A stretch of 64,000 nucleotides of DNA from Photorhabdus asymbiotica (GTDB lineage Bacteria; Pseudomonadota; Gammaproteobacteria; Enterobacterales; Enterobacteriaceae), in the NCBI RefSeq assembly GCF_003634575.1, contig NZ_RBLJ01000001.1, forward strand, positions 62,001-126,000. Reading direction: 5' to 3'. The notes beneath the pieces were generated by a model that was given only the letters and a program-made list of their open reading frames with translations, searched no databases and was not told the origin of the DNA. The position numbers were made by a program, and so were the translations under genes. This document shows positions 42,001 through 52,800 of this stretch, piece by piece (within the stretch, counting starts at the first letter, position 1; every line of letters starts with the position of its first letter).

Positions 42001-44838
42001 AATGAACATCCAGTCAGATACCATCATTATATTGTTGCTGATGAGCAATATCTGCTGATGGTGTGGCACCATATTGCTTTTGATGGCTGGTCGACAGATA
42101 TTTTTCTATCAGAACTTGCTCAGGTATATACATCTTATTCAAACTCATCAGCCCCTGAATTGCCGCAACTCCCTATTCAGTATGTCGATTTTGCCTACTG
42201 GCAACGTGAATCTTTGGTCGATGAGGAGCTACAACTTCATCTCGCTTATTGGAAAGAGCTGCTGTCAGGTTATGAAAATCTTGCTTTCCCGACGGATAAA
42301 CCACGTCCAGCTCAGTTCGATGATACCGGGAAAGAACACCATTTTTCGCTGAATGGGATGGTGTCAAACTCACTGCGAGAACTGGCAAAAAATGAAGCAA
42401 CTACCTTGAATACTGTTATGTTGGGAGCGCTTTATGTCTCACTGGCGGTCATGTCAGGGCACCATGATATCGTTATCGGTATTCCATCAGATGGCAGGCA
42501 TTATACTCAGACCCAGCCATTGATTGGCTTTTTCGTCAATTCCTTACCGATAAGGATCAATGAAGATTTCTCGGTTTCAGTCCGTGAGCTGATTGCTTCC
42601 CTTCATACGCGTATTATTGCAGCCAAATCTCATCAGGATTTGCCATTTGACCGATTGGTCAGCGAATTAAACATTGAAAATGACTTATCAAGACATCCAG
42701 TATTTCAGGTGATGTTTGCTGTACAAAGTTTTGGTCAGAATCGTGCTGAAAATATGCCTTTCAGCCCTGTAACATTGCCGCAGAATCAATCCCTAGCGCT
42801 GGCAGCAAAATTTGATATCAGTTTGATTATTGACGACAGTCACGAGCAACTGAGTGGTCAATTTTGTTGGGCAGAGGCGGTATTTGATGATGTCACCATG
42901 ACTCAGCTGATAGCCGTGTATCAGCAAATGCTGGTGGCCTTTGTCGGTAACAAATATCAACCTGTTGGAGAGCTGCCGTGGTTACCGGAGGAGGATAAGC
43001 AACGTCTGAACCGCTGGAATGACACAACAGCTTCTTTCCCAGATGAAAAAACATTATCCCAGCTATTTGAGGAGCAAGTAGCAAAAACCCCGACGAATAC
43101 CGCGGTGATTTTTGCAGACAAGAAACTAAGTTACGCTGAACTGAACGCCAAAGCGAACGCACTTGCCCGCACAATACGTACACGCTATCGCGCGCTCACG
43201 CATAGGGAATTAGAACCAGATACATTAATCCCTCTGTATCTGGAACGTAGCGCAGAGATGATTGTTTCTATCTTGGCCGTATTAAAAGCTGGTGGCGCTT
43301 ATGTGCCGGTATCGCCGGAATATCCATCAGAACGGGTAAGCTTTATGCTGCGTGATACAAAAGCCCACATCGTTCTGACCCAATTTGATCTACTGGAAAA
43401 GATAAGGGCAGGAGAGAGTAGGAATGAAATCACTTACCTGTCAGTCGATGATCCAACATCGACGCAGGATATAGAACAGACCAATTTGCCTCCGATAAGT
43501 AGCCCGAAAAATCTCGCCTATGTGATCTATACCTCAGGAACCACCGGGCAACCTAAAGGCGTCATGGTAGAACAAAATGGGGTAGTTAATTTACTGCATT
43601 CCCAACGTCAGACAATGTGTTTTGGTGATGATGAAAAAGTCCTTGGATTAGCGCCTTATGTCTTTGATGCATCCATTGAACAGATATTCTTACCGGTATT
43701 ATCAGGTGGATGTTTTATCATGGCCTCTGATGCAGACCTGAAAGATGTTGAAAAAATAAGGCATTTTGCTTTCAAATATCAGGTAACTCATATTCACGCA
43801 ACGCCTGATTATCTGTTATCCCTTGGTAGCTTGCATGAACTGATAACTCTCCGTCGTATAATCAGTGGTGGTGATCGGTGCCATGCCCAACTGAAATCAC
43901 TCTTTGGTGAAAAATTGAATAATGAATATGGCCCGACGGAAACAACCGTGACGTCCCTTAATTTTATAAATTATCCTCAATGCCGCTATGACGGTGGCAT
44001 AGGTAAACCCATTGCCAATACGAAATTATATGTTCTTTCTCCACAGATGAAGTGCCTACCAATAGGTGCCTTAGGGGAGCTTTACATCTCAGGCGCAGGT
44101 GTTGCCCGTGGATATCTGAATTGTGATCAACTGAGCGCCCAACGATTTGTAACGAATCCTTTTGCTGATGAATATGACAAAGAGAAAGGGTATACACGAC
44201 TCTATAAAACAGGCGATTTGGTTCGCTGGCGAGGTGACGGTGAGCTGGAATATCTGGGAAGGAATGATTTTCAGGTAAAAATTCGCGGATTCCGAATAGA
44301 ACCGGGAGAAATAGAGAATACGCTGATGGGCATAGACGACGTACAGCAAGCAGTGGTCATTGCCCATGGAAATGGAGCGAATAGCCATTTAATTGCGTAT
44401 GTCATACCGACACAGGGAAAAGAGCTATCAGAATCGGCTCTGCGTGATGCGTTATTGAAGGTTTTGCCGGAGTACATGGTTCCGAGTGTGTTTATTACGC
44501 TGGAAAAATTGCCGTTGACGATAAATGGTAAATTGGACCGTAAAGGATTACCCGCGCCCGGAGAGGTGAGAAACAGTGACTACCAAGCACCCGGGAGAGA
44601 GATAGAGCGTGAACTGTGTCAGATCTGGCAAGAAGTGTTGGGTGTAGAGCAGGTAGGTATCAATGATAATTTCTTTCACATCGGTGGTAACTCTTTATCC
44701 GTTGTCCGATTGGTTACAAAGATGAATGCTCAAATTCCGGGGCAAGTGAAAGTCAGGATTAGGGATGTCTTCAGACATAAAACCATCGCTATGCTGTTAA
44801 ATTCGCTGGAAAAGACACCGGAGGTAACAACGGTGTAA
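39031..44838 (+). CDS. Two-module NRPS: half-C, A(Ser), T, C, A(unassigned), T
   Basis: 1935 aa from ATG 39031 (AAGGA just upstream; a TTG at 39013 is possible). Residues 1-240 are only the C-terminal half of a condensation domain and lack HHxxxDG. Next come A1 (core YTSGTTGQPKG near 435), carrier T1 with S835 in LGGNS, a full C domain with HHIAFDG at 1013-1019, A2, and T2 with S1888 in IGGNS. There is no epimerase or thioesterase. The A1 pocket reads D-V-W-H-F-S-L-V-D, the serine code of EntF. The A2 pocket reads about D-A-E-H-I-S-E-V-T, which I cannot assign. The flanks of A1 and A2 are nearly identical in DNA while their cores differ. Without an active first C domain it probably starts the chain with Ser and passes a dipeptide to the NRPS further downstream. 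Confidence 0.92.
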   Translation: MEVNKSAREGSDQDILSSECNVDDLRFWAALLSGRDNFSIPVDRLVRDFGENRVLTSSFDIDEKLSLRLRNLATCEGKSLNTVLLSAFYVALSASSGQHDIVIGNDLNDGDNGHNSALDPVPLRVNVQPDIAVLSLIHHIDKLITNVQRYRSCSFDQLNAFLASAEGPSRNSIFQVKFAVKGFDLLKSEQEKLDLSLTIDDSHKQLNGQFYWAAAVFDAETMDQLVAVYKQVLESFVDNKHQPVGKLPLLPEKDMQRLNHWNDTATSFPDEKTLSQLFEEQVAKTPTNTAVIFADEKLSYAELNAKANALARTIRARYRALTNKELTPDTLIPLYLERSAEMIISILAVLKAGGAYVPVSPEYPSERVRFMLSDTKARVVLTQSWLLDKLEEIGAREGGNEIAYLSVDDPTLTQDIEQTNLPLISGPKDLAYVIYTSGTTGQPKGAMLEHIGVVNRIFWMQQAYPLGESDRVLQKTPYVFDVSVWELLWANWTGACIVVASPEIHKDPQALHTLIARENITHLHFVPSMLGAFNQHLSETNQRIPSCVKCVFASGEALTEATVTQFKDVSAQQTELHNLYGPTEASVDVTAYDCSSASLKVIPIGKPINNIKLYVLNESMNLVPLGAPGELYLGGIGLARGYLNREELSAQRFVANPFADEHDKGKGYTRLYKTGDLVRWRSDGELEYLGRNDFQVKIRGFRIEPGEIENALMSIDDVQQVAVIAHGKEAKSYLVAYVVATQGKELSETNLRNALLKVLPEYMVPSVFIMMQQLPLTINGKLDRKGLPAPEEVRNSVYEAPSTELERELCQLWEEVLGVRQIGITDNFFRLGGNSITTVKLSAFIQNRYKKKIPLSQLFNIQDIKTLSSILHEVPIETLNIPPSPQPQILSFAQARMLFIGRALGGTCAYHIPLLVKLKGDVKLSVLTNSLSYLQERHQILKTVYRTDDQGHDYQTIIDIPLSMSSVVIHDDNEWLKSVKKDASQLFDLSNEHPVRYHHYIVADEQYLLMVWHHIAFDGWSTDIFLSELAQVYTSYSNSSAPELPQLPIQYVDFAYWQRESLVDEELQLHLAYWKELLSGYENLAFPTDKPRPAQFDDTGKEHHFSLNGMVSNSLRELAKNEATTLNTVMLGALYVSLAVMSGHHDIVIGIPSDGRHYTQTQPLIGFFVNSLPIRINEDFSVSVRELIASLHTRIIAAKSHQDLPFDRLVSELNIENDLSRHPVFQVMFAVQSFGQNRAENMPFSPVTLPQNQSLALAAKFDISLIIDDSHEQLSGQFCWAEAVFDDVTMTQLIAVYQQMLVAFVGNKYQPVGELPWLPEEDKQRLNRWNDTTASFPDEKTLSQLFEEQVAKTPTNTAVIFADKKLSYAELNAKANALARTIRTRYRALTHRELEPDTLIPLYLERSAEMIVSILAVLKAGGAYVPVSPEYPSERVSFMLRDTKAHIVLTQFDLLEKIRAGESRNEITYLSVDDPTSTQDIEQTNLPPISSPKNLAYVIYTSGTTGQPKGVMVEQNGVVNLLHSQRQTMCFGDDEKVLGLAPYVFDASIEQIFLPVLSGGCFIMASDADLKDVEKIRHFAFKYQVTHIHATPDYLLSLGSLHELITLRRIISGGDRCHAQLKSLFGEKLNNEYGPTETTVTSLNFINYPQCRYDGGIGKPIANTKLYVLSPQMKCLPIGALGELYISGAGVARGYLNCDQLSAQRFVTNPFADEYDKEKGYTRLYKTGDLVRWRGDGELEYLGRNDFQVKIRGFRIEPGEIENTLMGIDDVQQAVVIAHGNGANSHLIAYVIPTQGKELSESALRDALLKVLPEYMVPSVFITLEKLPLTINGKLDRKGLPAPGEVRNSDYQAPGREIERELCQIWQEVLGVEQVGINDNFFHIGGNSLSVVRLVTKMNAQIPGQVKVRIRDVFRHKTIAMLLNSLEKTPEVTTV

Positions 44839-44895
44839 GTCATTAAATTAAAGGGAAATGAATAAAGAGCAGGTTTATTTTCCTCGAAATTATCT

Positions 44896-44938
44896 AATAA
44901 GCCTCTGCTCATTCTGATAGAACTGACGGAGGCTTATT
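44896..44938 (+). terminator. Hairpin downstream of the first NRPS gene
   Basis: AATAAGCCTC and GAGGCTTATT pair perfectly across a 23-base loop, 58 bases after the stop. There is no T run, so it may be a Rho-independent terminator of poor quality or an RNA-stabilising structure. Confidence 0.45.
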
Positions 44939-45681
44939 CAAAGCACTTTAAATCAAGTTATCAGTAACAGTGATGAAATAAATAAACAAGAATTTAGGTT
45001 TTAAAGTTATTCGTTATTCTAATCAGTCAATAACATGTTTCTGCATAAATACCCCCTTAGCTCTGATAAATTGACAACTGAATATATCAGCGATAGCATA
45101 AGAATATAAAGGCAGTTTGTGGTGGTAGGAGCGCCCCACGTAAAAAACAGAAACCTCCAAACAGAATTAACTGCCAGCATAAAACCCAATTTTTTCTTAA
45201 TTTAAGCAAAAGTGATCAGGATTAAATCAAGAAAATAAAAAACCAAATACCATCATATTTTCGCATTAATTGGCGCTCTATTTTATCGGAGTATTTAATT
45301 CAAATAATTTAAATTTAATTTTTACTTATTTAACTTACACGTTCTATTTATAAGATACTTGATTGAATCGTCACCATCAAATTTGGGAGCGTTCAATGCT
45401 GATAAAATATGCATAAAAAAATGACGACTGTTTAAATAAAGATCATCCATTTATTCCCATGTGATATATAAAATCTTTTTAAGATCGAAAAAATTATATT
45501 GGCCATGCACCATAATGAACAGCATATTTCATCCATACGTTAACTTATGGGAAATTTATTATTAATATTAATTCTTAGTGTGACAAACATCACAAAAACA
45601 GAAGGAAACAGCAGAAAAAAATTAAGCAAAAATTTATCTTGCATCACAATTTCAGTATTAAGCTAATTATTGCTAACTGTT
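44939..45681. other. Long non-coding gap in the NRPS cluster
   Basis: About 0.75 kb of very AT-rich sequence with no ORF that has both length and a ribosome site, and no recognisable RNA gene. It separates the first NRPS from the rest of the biosynthetic operon and must contain the promoter of the latter. Confidence 0.5.
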
Positions 45682-45721
45682 TAGTTTCATAAAGTAATTA
45701 AATTATTACTTTATGAAACTA
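45682..45721. promoter_or_regulatory. 40-bp perfect palindrome upstream of thioesterase gene
   Basis: Two 17-bp arms (inner 16 bases AGTTTCATAAAGTAAT and its exact complement) around a 6-base centre, 40 bases before the start of the biosynthetic operon. It is AT-rich and has no T run, which suits a dimeric regulator site better than a terminator. Confidence 0.6.
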
Positions 45722-45761
45722 TATTTGATGGAAACTTTCCAGTGTTAATAGTGGTGCAAGT

Positions 45762-46187
45762 TTGAACGAGTTAGAACATGTGACAGATGGAAGTATTGAA
45801 GCATTTAATCACTCTCCATTATTTAAAACACTTGGATTCACGATTGTTGAATGGGGCGTGGATTTTGTTGATCTGCGGATACAACATGGTAATCCATGCC
45901 ATGCGGGTTCTTTCGGGAAAAACACAGCTGTAGGGATTAATGGTGCAATCGTGACAGCAGCGTTGGAATCAGCTGTTGGTATTTCTGGGTTTATTGGATT
46001 CGGTTGCACGCCATCCGGTGTCGTCGCTCTCGATATCAAAATGATGCAGATCATTCGCGGCCAGTTTAGTCATGTGAAAGCACGTATAGACAGAAAAACT
46101 CGGACAATGATTTTCGCGTCAGCACATCTCTATAGCGAGAGGGGCGGTTTATGTGCGGCTGCAAGTGGTATCGTTGCTAAAGGATGA
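45762..46187 (+). CDS. PaaI-type hotdog thioesterase
   Basis: 141 aa with the single hotdog fold of PaaI/YdiI thioesterases. It shows NHSPLFKTLGFTIVEW, a helix GINGAIVTAALESAVGIS at the place of the family HGGxxxxLxD helix, and a C-terminal strand TMIFASAHLYSERGGLCAAASGIV. The usual catalytic HGG appears as ING, so the active site is not canonical. The start is probably TTG at 45762, or a GTG at 45780; neither has a strong ribosome site. As first gene of the cluster's main operon it may release mischarged acyl groups from carrier domains. Confidence 0.75.
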   Translation: MNELEHVTDGSIEAFNHSPLFKTLGFTIVEWGVDFVDLRIQHGNPCHAGSFGKNTAVGINGAIVTAALESAVGISGFIGFGCTPSGVVALDIKMMQIIRGQFSHVKARIDRKTRTMIFASAHLYSERGGLCAAASGIVAKG

Positions 46188-46206
46188 TGAAAAGGAAGAG
46201 CTGATT

Positions 46207-46746
46207 ATGCTGAAAAATGAAAGAATTATGCTGGTTGAGCCTACAATCGGCCTTGCAGACACCATGTATTGTGCAATTAAAGAAAATAGAGAGTACCTTT
46301 CTCGTTATATGCCTTGGGTGAAAGCCATAACGAATGAAGAAAGTTTTATCGAAAATATGAAGGAAGCGGTGGAAAATTTTAATAAATGTGAAAATGAATT
46401 GCGGTTTTCCATCATTCGGTTAGATGATAATCGGTTTCTTGGTGCTCTGGGACTTATCGTCCGTGATAAAGAAATCCCATTCTTCGAAATGGGATATTGG
46501 CTATGTCGTGATGCGGTAGGTTTTGGCTATGTTAGTGACGGTGTAAAACTCTTAGAAAAATATGCATTCGAAAATCTTAAAGCCAAAAGAATCGAAATTC
46601 GTATGGCCGCCAGTAATATGGCAAGTCGGAAGGTTGCGGAAAGAAATCATTATCAACTAGAAGGCATTCTAAAATGCGAGCGAAGGCTGCCATCCGGAGA
46701 AATAGATGATACTGCGATATATAGTAAATGTATGTATCAGTGTTAA
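46207..46746 (+). CDS. GNAT acetyltransferase, RimJ/RimL-like
   Basis: 179 aa from the ATG at 46207, preferred because AAAAGGAAGAGCTGATT precedes it; an upstream in-frame ATG at 46153 would overlap the thioesterase gene. It has the GNAT pattern of protein and ribosomal-alanine acetyltransferases: YLSRYMPWV near the start, FEMGYWLCRDAVGFGYVSDGVKLLEKYAF in the acetyl-CoA region, and RKVAERNHYQLEG near the end. In this cluster it could N-acetylate the peptide product or confer self-protection. It could also be unrelated. Confidence 0.85.
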   Translation: MLKNERIMLVEPTIGLADTMYCAIKENREYLSRYMPWVKAITNEESFIENMKEAVENFNKCENELRFSIIRLDDNRFLGALGLIVRDKEIPFFEMGYWLCRDAVGFGYVSDGVKLLEKYAFENLKAKRIEIRMAASNMASRKVAERNHYQLEGILKCERRLPSGEIDDTAIYSKCMYQC

Positions 46747-46778
46747 TTAGCATAAAAAAATAAAATCAAGAAAATAAA

Positions 46779-46796
46779 ACCCTCTTTATTGAGGGT
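46779..46796 (-). terminator. Small hairpin oriented as a minus-strand terminator
   Basis: ACCCTC and GAGGGT pair around TTTATT. On the + strand no T run follows, but on the - strand the stem is followed by TTTTATTTT, a standard terminator layout. It lies between the acetyltransferase and the next NRPS. Confidence 0.4.
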
Positions 46797-46827
46797 GGCA
46801 CAACTCATTCTTAAACAAACTATGTGA

Positions 46828-49800
46828 ATGCTTATGTACGATGCAACTTGTTATCCAGTTAATATCTATCAACAAAACTTTCATTTGGCCTCTCAATTAG
46901 ATGAGACCCACACCAAGTACTTAATTCCGGTTAAGGTATCGATACAATGTGTGTGTGACATAAGCAAAGTATTAAGCGCACTGAATCAGTGGATAGCACA
47001 GCATCCAAATATTTTTTCTAAATTGTCGTTTGATCAAGGAATGACATTTTCTACTGCCGAAAGTGTGACGATAGAACAATATAAATTTAATCAGGCAGCA
47101 GAAAGAAAACGGGCGTTGCTGGAATATCTCCAACAACCTATTAAGGTCGATGGTGATCTTTTATTTCGGGTAGGGCTATTTTATCTGGAAAACGCGAACA
47201 TCGAACTGGCGCTACTTTTTCATCATATTCTCATTGACCAGCAAGGGCTTGAAGAATTGATGAAGGATCTCGACCTTATTTTTCAAGGGTACGACAAGTC
47301 ACCTGTCATTAAATTAAATTCGTTGCCTAATAGTGAAATTGACCCCTCACTCTTTGACTTTTGGTATCAGTCAATACATTCATATGAAGCCATCAGATTC
47401 AAAGCACCTGAATCTAAATATTCACCTTCGTCAGACTGGCGCTACGATTTAATATTCACTCAAGAACTGTCAGATAACATAGTCCAATTCTGCAAGGAAG
47501 AAGGGGCCACACCGGCAATTTTCCTTAACAGTTGCCTTGCGATTGTGATCTCATCACTGCAACATTCAGATAAAGTCCTTTTAGGAACGGTGACTAATGC
47601 CCGTCAAGAACAGGATCAAGGTATAGGATGTTTTGCTAATACGACATTCCTTCCGCTTGATCTGTCACAGGCGACAAAATTCTCTGATGTTATGGAAATA
47701 GTATTAGAGAGGACAATCGATATCCTTGAGTATGGACATTATCCATTCCAGGCATTGCGCAAAGGTATGTTGGAAAAAGGCTGGGGAGGAGAAAATCCAT
47801 TTCACATTTTTACCAGTTTTGCTGAGAAGTCGAAAAATAAATTAACCACACTAGCATGGGAAGTGATGTCTGCTGGTGGATCTAAATTTCCACTGAATGT
47901 ACTGTTTTCAAAAGAACATGAATGTTTTTCTGTCTGTATAACATACGACACCACTATTTTTAACCGTGACTACGTGGCTGTTGTATGCCAAATGATTATT
48001 GACGTGGCGAAGAAAGCCGTTCATACGAACAACCATTTGGATATCACAAATCGAGAACTTTATAGAAAGTTTGAGCCGTTAACGACAGGATCATTTCAGC
48101 CAGACGGTACATTGCTGGGGCGATTTAGACAACATGTGACAGCCTACGGGAATAGGCCGTTTTACGTCGACCATGAGCAGGTATTAACCTGGCGTGAGGT
48201 TGATGCTATTTCCAATCGAGTTGCCTCGTCATTACTACATTTAGGCGTTAAACCTGGAGATAGGGTCGTTTTTGAGGCACCAAGAGATTACCGGTTCATC
48301 TGCCTTGTATTAGGTATCTGGAAAGTCAGGGGAAGCTTTGTTTGCTTAGACGAGCAGGCAATTTTAAGCCGAAAGACCGGTGTTTTTGCTGAAGCGAAAG
48401 CGGCCCTGTTGCTTACTCTAACTGACAGTCACGAGCTGCATGAGAAAAGCTACCTTATAGACGAGGTGTTGCATCATAACGGTGAAGAACAACTTCTCAT
48501 CAGTAATGAAGTTATCTCAGCCAGCGATGAAGCCTATATGGTGTTTACTTCCGGTACCACGGGAACGCCAAAAGGTATCTCTATATCGCATAGCAATGTC
48601 ATGCATTATGGCAAGAGCATTGTAATTGAATTGGAGCGACTTGCATTGACAGAGGCCGAATCGCCTCTCGCTTTTGCCGTCGCATCTACACTGTCAGCCG
48701 ATCTGGGTTATACCTCTATCTTTGCTTCCCTCTACATGGGGAGAAGCTTGAGTATCGTGCCTTATCACATCAGTCTCGATCCTTTGTTATTCTCGCAATT
48801 CATCCGGGATAACCATATTGATGTTCTAAAAATCACGCCATCCCATATGTGGGGCCTGTCACAGGGAGAGGGAATCGCATCAACGTTCCCCTTAAAATGT
48901 CTCATTCTGGGAGGAGAGAAACTTTCGGGCCAGCAACTTGATGCTGTTCAGCAAAGCGGTATCAAAGTACTTAACCATTATGGACCATCAGAAACAACCG
49001 TAGGAGCGGTGCTCCATCACCCCAAATCAGGTGATGTCAAATTACCCAATGTCCCTATTGGCAAACCTTTGGGCCTTAATCAGGTTTTGATAATCGATCA
49101 TAATAAAAGATTGCTGCCGGATGGAATCATTGGTGAGTTGACTATTTCTGGCCCCAGTGTTTCCAGAGGATATCAGGGGTCCCACGAAAACACGGCGGGC
49201 TTTGAGCAAAGTCCATTGACGGGGCAGACATACTATACGGGGGATCTTGCTTACTACAACAACGAGGGTGATTTGGTTTTTGAATGCCGAAAAGATAAGC
49301 AAATAAAAATCTTAGGGCATCGAGTTGAATTAAATGAGATTGAGTATGCTGTCGCCATGCACATCAATCCCACAGAATTTCGGGTGAGATTTATCGCTGG
49401 ACGTATCACACTTTTTTGTACAAGTTTAACGTTTGACCGTTGGCAGCAACTGTCGGTGCTCCTAAGAGATACCTTGACAGACTATATGATCCCCACTGAG
49501 TTCGTAAAACTTGAACGCTGGCCGGCAACACTGAATGGAAAAATTGATGAAGAGGCATTAAAACAGTTTGCTCGCAATGCTTTTACACAAATAAAAGAAC
49601 ACCAGTTCTCTCTGTCACAGATCGATAAACGGATTCTAAATATATGGGAGAAACACATTGGGCTTGCTAAGTCGCTGGAAGATTCTATTTATGCATCAGG
49701 GGCTAGTTCTATCTCTGCGGTAAGGCTGATTGCTGAAATTAATGAGCAATTTGGGCTGAGCCTGAAAGTATCAGACTTTCTTAAACAGCCAAGGATTGTT

Positions 49801-52800
49801 TTTTTTAACGATATTCAATTAGGAAATTCCATTCAATCAAAAGAGGTAGAAGAAAATCAACTTGGGGAGAGAGGCTATACATTAAGTTCACTGCAACAGA
49901 CGATGTGGAATATCAACCAGCTTGACGAAACAGATACCTCTTACCATGTACCAATTTTAGTGCGCTTAAAAAGTGAAAAAAGCCAAAATGATATTGAAAC
50001 CTGCCTAAACGATATTGCCGGTAAATTTGAAGTATTTCGGACACGGTTTTATGATGATGGTGAAAGTGTTTCTGCTATCATTATGCCGGAAATAAAAATT
50101 TCAATACAAGAAACTCGTTTTAAAGATGATTTAAACGAAATAACCAGGCTATGTCGTGTTAATATTAATCTAAGCAAACAACTCCCTTATATTTTCTTTA
50201 AGGATGATGATTATCTACTGATTGTCATTCACCATATTATAACGGATGCTTGGTCGAATGAACTTTTATTAAGTGCGATTAATACTGCACTTGCAGGGAA
50301 TTTGGATGGGATTGATATTCTGCCAGAGTGTTTTGTTGGAAATAAAAACTTAACCGATAACCAAATACAATATTGGGTAAATACATTAAAAGATAAAGGA
50401 TTAGATTTTCATTTAATTGAACAGTCCCATGTAATAAAAAGTGGCGGGGTTGCGACAGCGGAGACTTATATTGAGAAATCGCTGTCAGGATTGATCGGTG
50501 AATTCTTCAAAAAAGTGGAGATATCTCACTATACTGGATTGCTGTCCATATATAATCTCATGATGTGTCACCATTTCAATAAAAATGAAATATTGCACTA
50601 CATACCCATATCCAAGAGAAAAACTAAAATAGACTTCTGTCGGTTTGGTATGGCAGTGGATACTTTACCGGTATTGGGACAGGTTTCGCCTGAGTTACAG
50701 GTATTAGATTATCTTAAACTCTTCAATATTGGTTTCTTAAAATCCATAGAAAACTCGGACGTTGATTTCAAGCAGATTGTTGATGCATGTAATTTAGTGA
50801 GAAAGGATGGTAAGCTCAAATCAAACCATATGTTCATTTATGAACAAGAATCGACAAAAAATTTCGATCATATTGAGCGCTTGAACCTTGATAGTATAGA
50901 TACAAAATTTGAATTAACTTTCTCAGTGATGCTAACGCAGGACGGCAGACTAAAAATAAATGCAGCGTCCAATACCATTCAGGCTGATTTATTGCAAATT
51001 CTTTTGGAAAAATATAACAGAATTTTGTCTGTTATTGCTGAATCTGCAAACGTTCAGCTGAGATATCTGCTATTACATGTTGAAGGAAAAGTTCTGGTTG
51101 GCAATAATGTGCCGGAGGATATGCTGGGTTTGCCAAATAATATTGGCAAATCTTTACAGCATTCATTAGAAGAGCATACATTGCGCATTGCTGTTATTGA
51201 TGGTGAACATCATTACACCTACCAGCAGCTTTATGCCGCTTCAGCACAAATTGCTGAGTTCATTATAAAAAAAGACCTTGTTAACCAGCCAGTTATGGTC
51301 CATATGGACAGGTCGTTTTATGCGATAGCAGCAATAATAGGCGTAATATTATCGGGTAATATTTTTATTCCTGTCGATGGTTCATCTCCCTTGGACAGAG
51401 TATCTGGCATACAATCTGTAATAGGTGGAAATGTATTAATCCTGAATAGAAAGACAATTAGAGACGCCATCAATTTAAACAATCGGGATACTTGGAGTTT
51501 TAAGGAATCTTTACCAGAAGACATTCTATATATGATTTTTACTTCTGGTTCTACCGGGATACCTAAAGGTGTACCTATTAGCCACAAGTCATTGATTAAT
51601 TATCTGGCATGGGCGAAAAATAAATATAGAATTACTGCTTCGAGTACAGTGCCACTATTCACGTCACTAAGTTACGACCTGACATTAACCAGCATTTTCT
51701 TGCCACTTATTTCAGGTGGAAAAATACAGATTATTGCGGGTGATAACGGCCTTTCAATAATAAAAAATTTGGTTGAAAGCAGAACATATTATGACATGAT
51801 AAAACTGACACCGACTCATTTAACCATGATGAGCCACCTACTTGACAGTAATAGCAGTGACGGTAATCGAATTAAAGCGGGCTGTGTGGTGGTTGGTGGC
51901 GAGCAATTATACTATGAAATGCTTAATTGCATTGAAAGTAATACCCCAGTTTATAATGAGTATGGACCGACAGAAGCCACGGTTGGGTGTTGTGTACATG
52001 AAGTATTTCCTGAAAAAGATAAATATGGCGTTGTGCCGATTGGTTTGCCAATTTGGAATACATGTCTTGCGATTATAGGTTCCATGAATCAAGTGTTATC
52101 TGCCAATGTGGTGGGTGAATTGGTTATTTCGGGTGTACAGTTATTTTCAGGTTATTTCGCCTCAGCATCAGATAAATTGCATCAGATGACATTGGGAGAT
52201 TGCCATAGAACCTGGTATCGGAGTGGCGATTCCTGTTATATAAAAGAAGGTGTTATACATTACGTCGGGCGCGAGGATCGGCAATATAAAATAGATGGCA
52301 ATCGAGTTGATCTTGGCGATATTGAATCGGCAATCATGCTAATTAATGGTATACATTCAGCACAAGTCTATTATCTCAATAATAATGAGCCATGCTTAAT
52401 ATCGGTCATTTCCGCAGAAAGTAGCATTGAGAAAAATCATATAGTCAGTGAATTAAAACGTTATTTGCCGGGTGCAATGATACCTCAAAAAGTGATATTC
52501 GATACAGAAGTCATTTTTACTGATAGTGGCAAGATCGACTTTAGTTCTGTGCTTTCAACGCCACAAAATCATTCTGCGATCAAAGAAGCTCGTAAGCATG
52601 TTTCGCTAGTCAGAGATCTATGGGAAGAATTATTAGGATATACAGGCATTGATGGAAACATTAATTTCTTTGAGGCAGGTGGCAGTTCCAGAAAACTATT
52701 ACAGCTCTCACAGCGCTTGTCTGAAGCATTAAATAGAGAACTTAGACCTGTAGATCTATTGACATATACCACTATTTATCAACAAGAGGATTTCTTGTTA

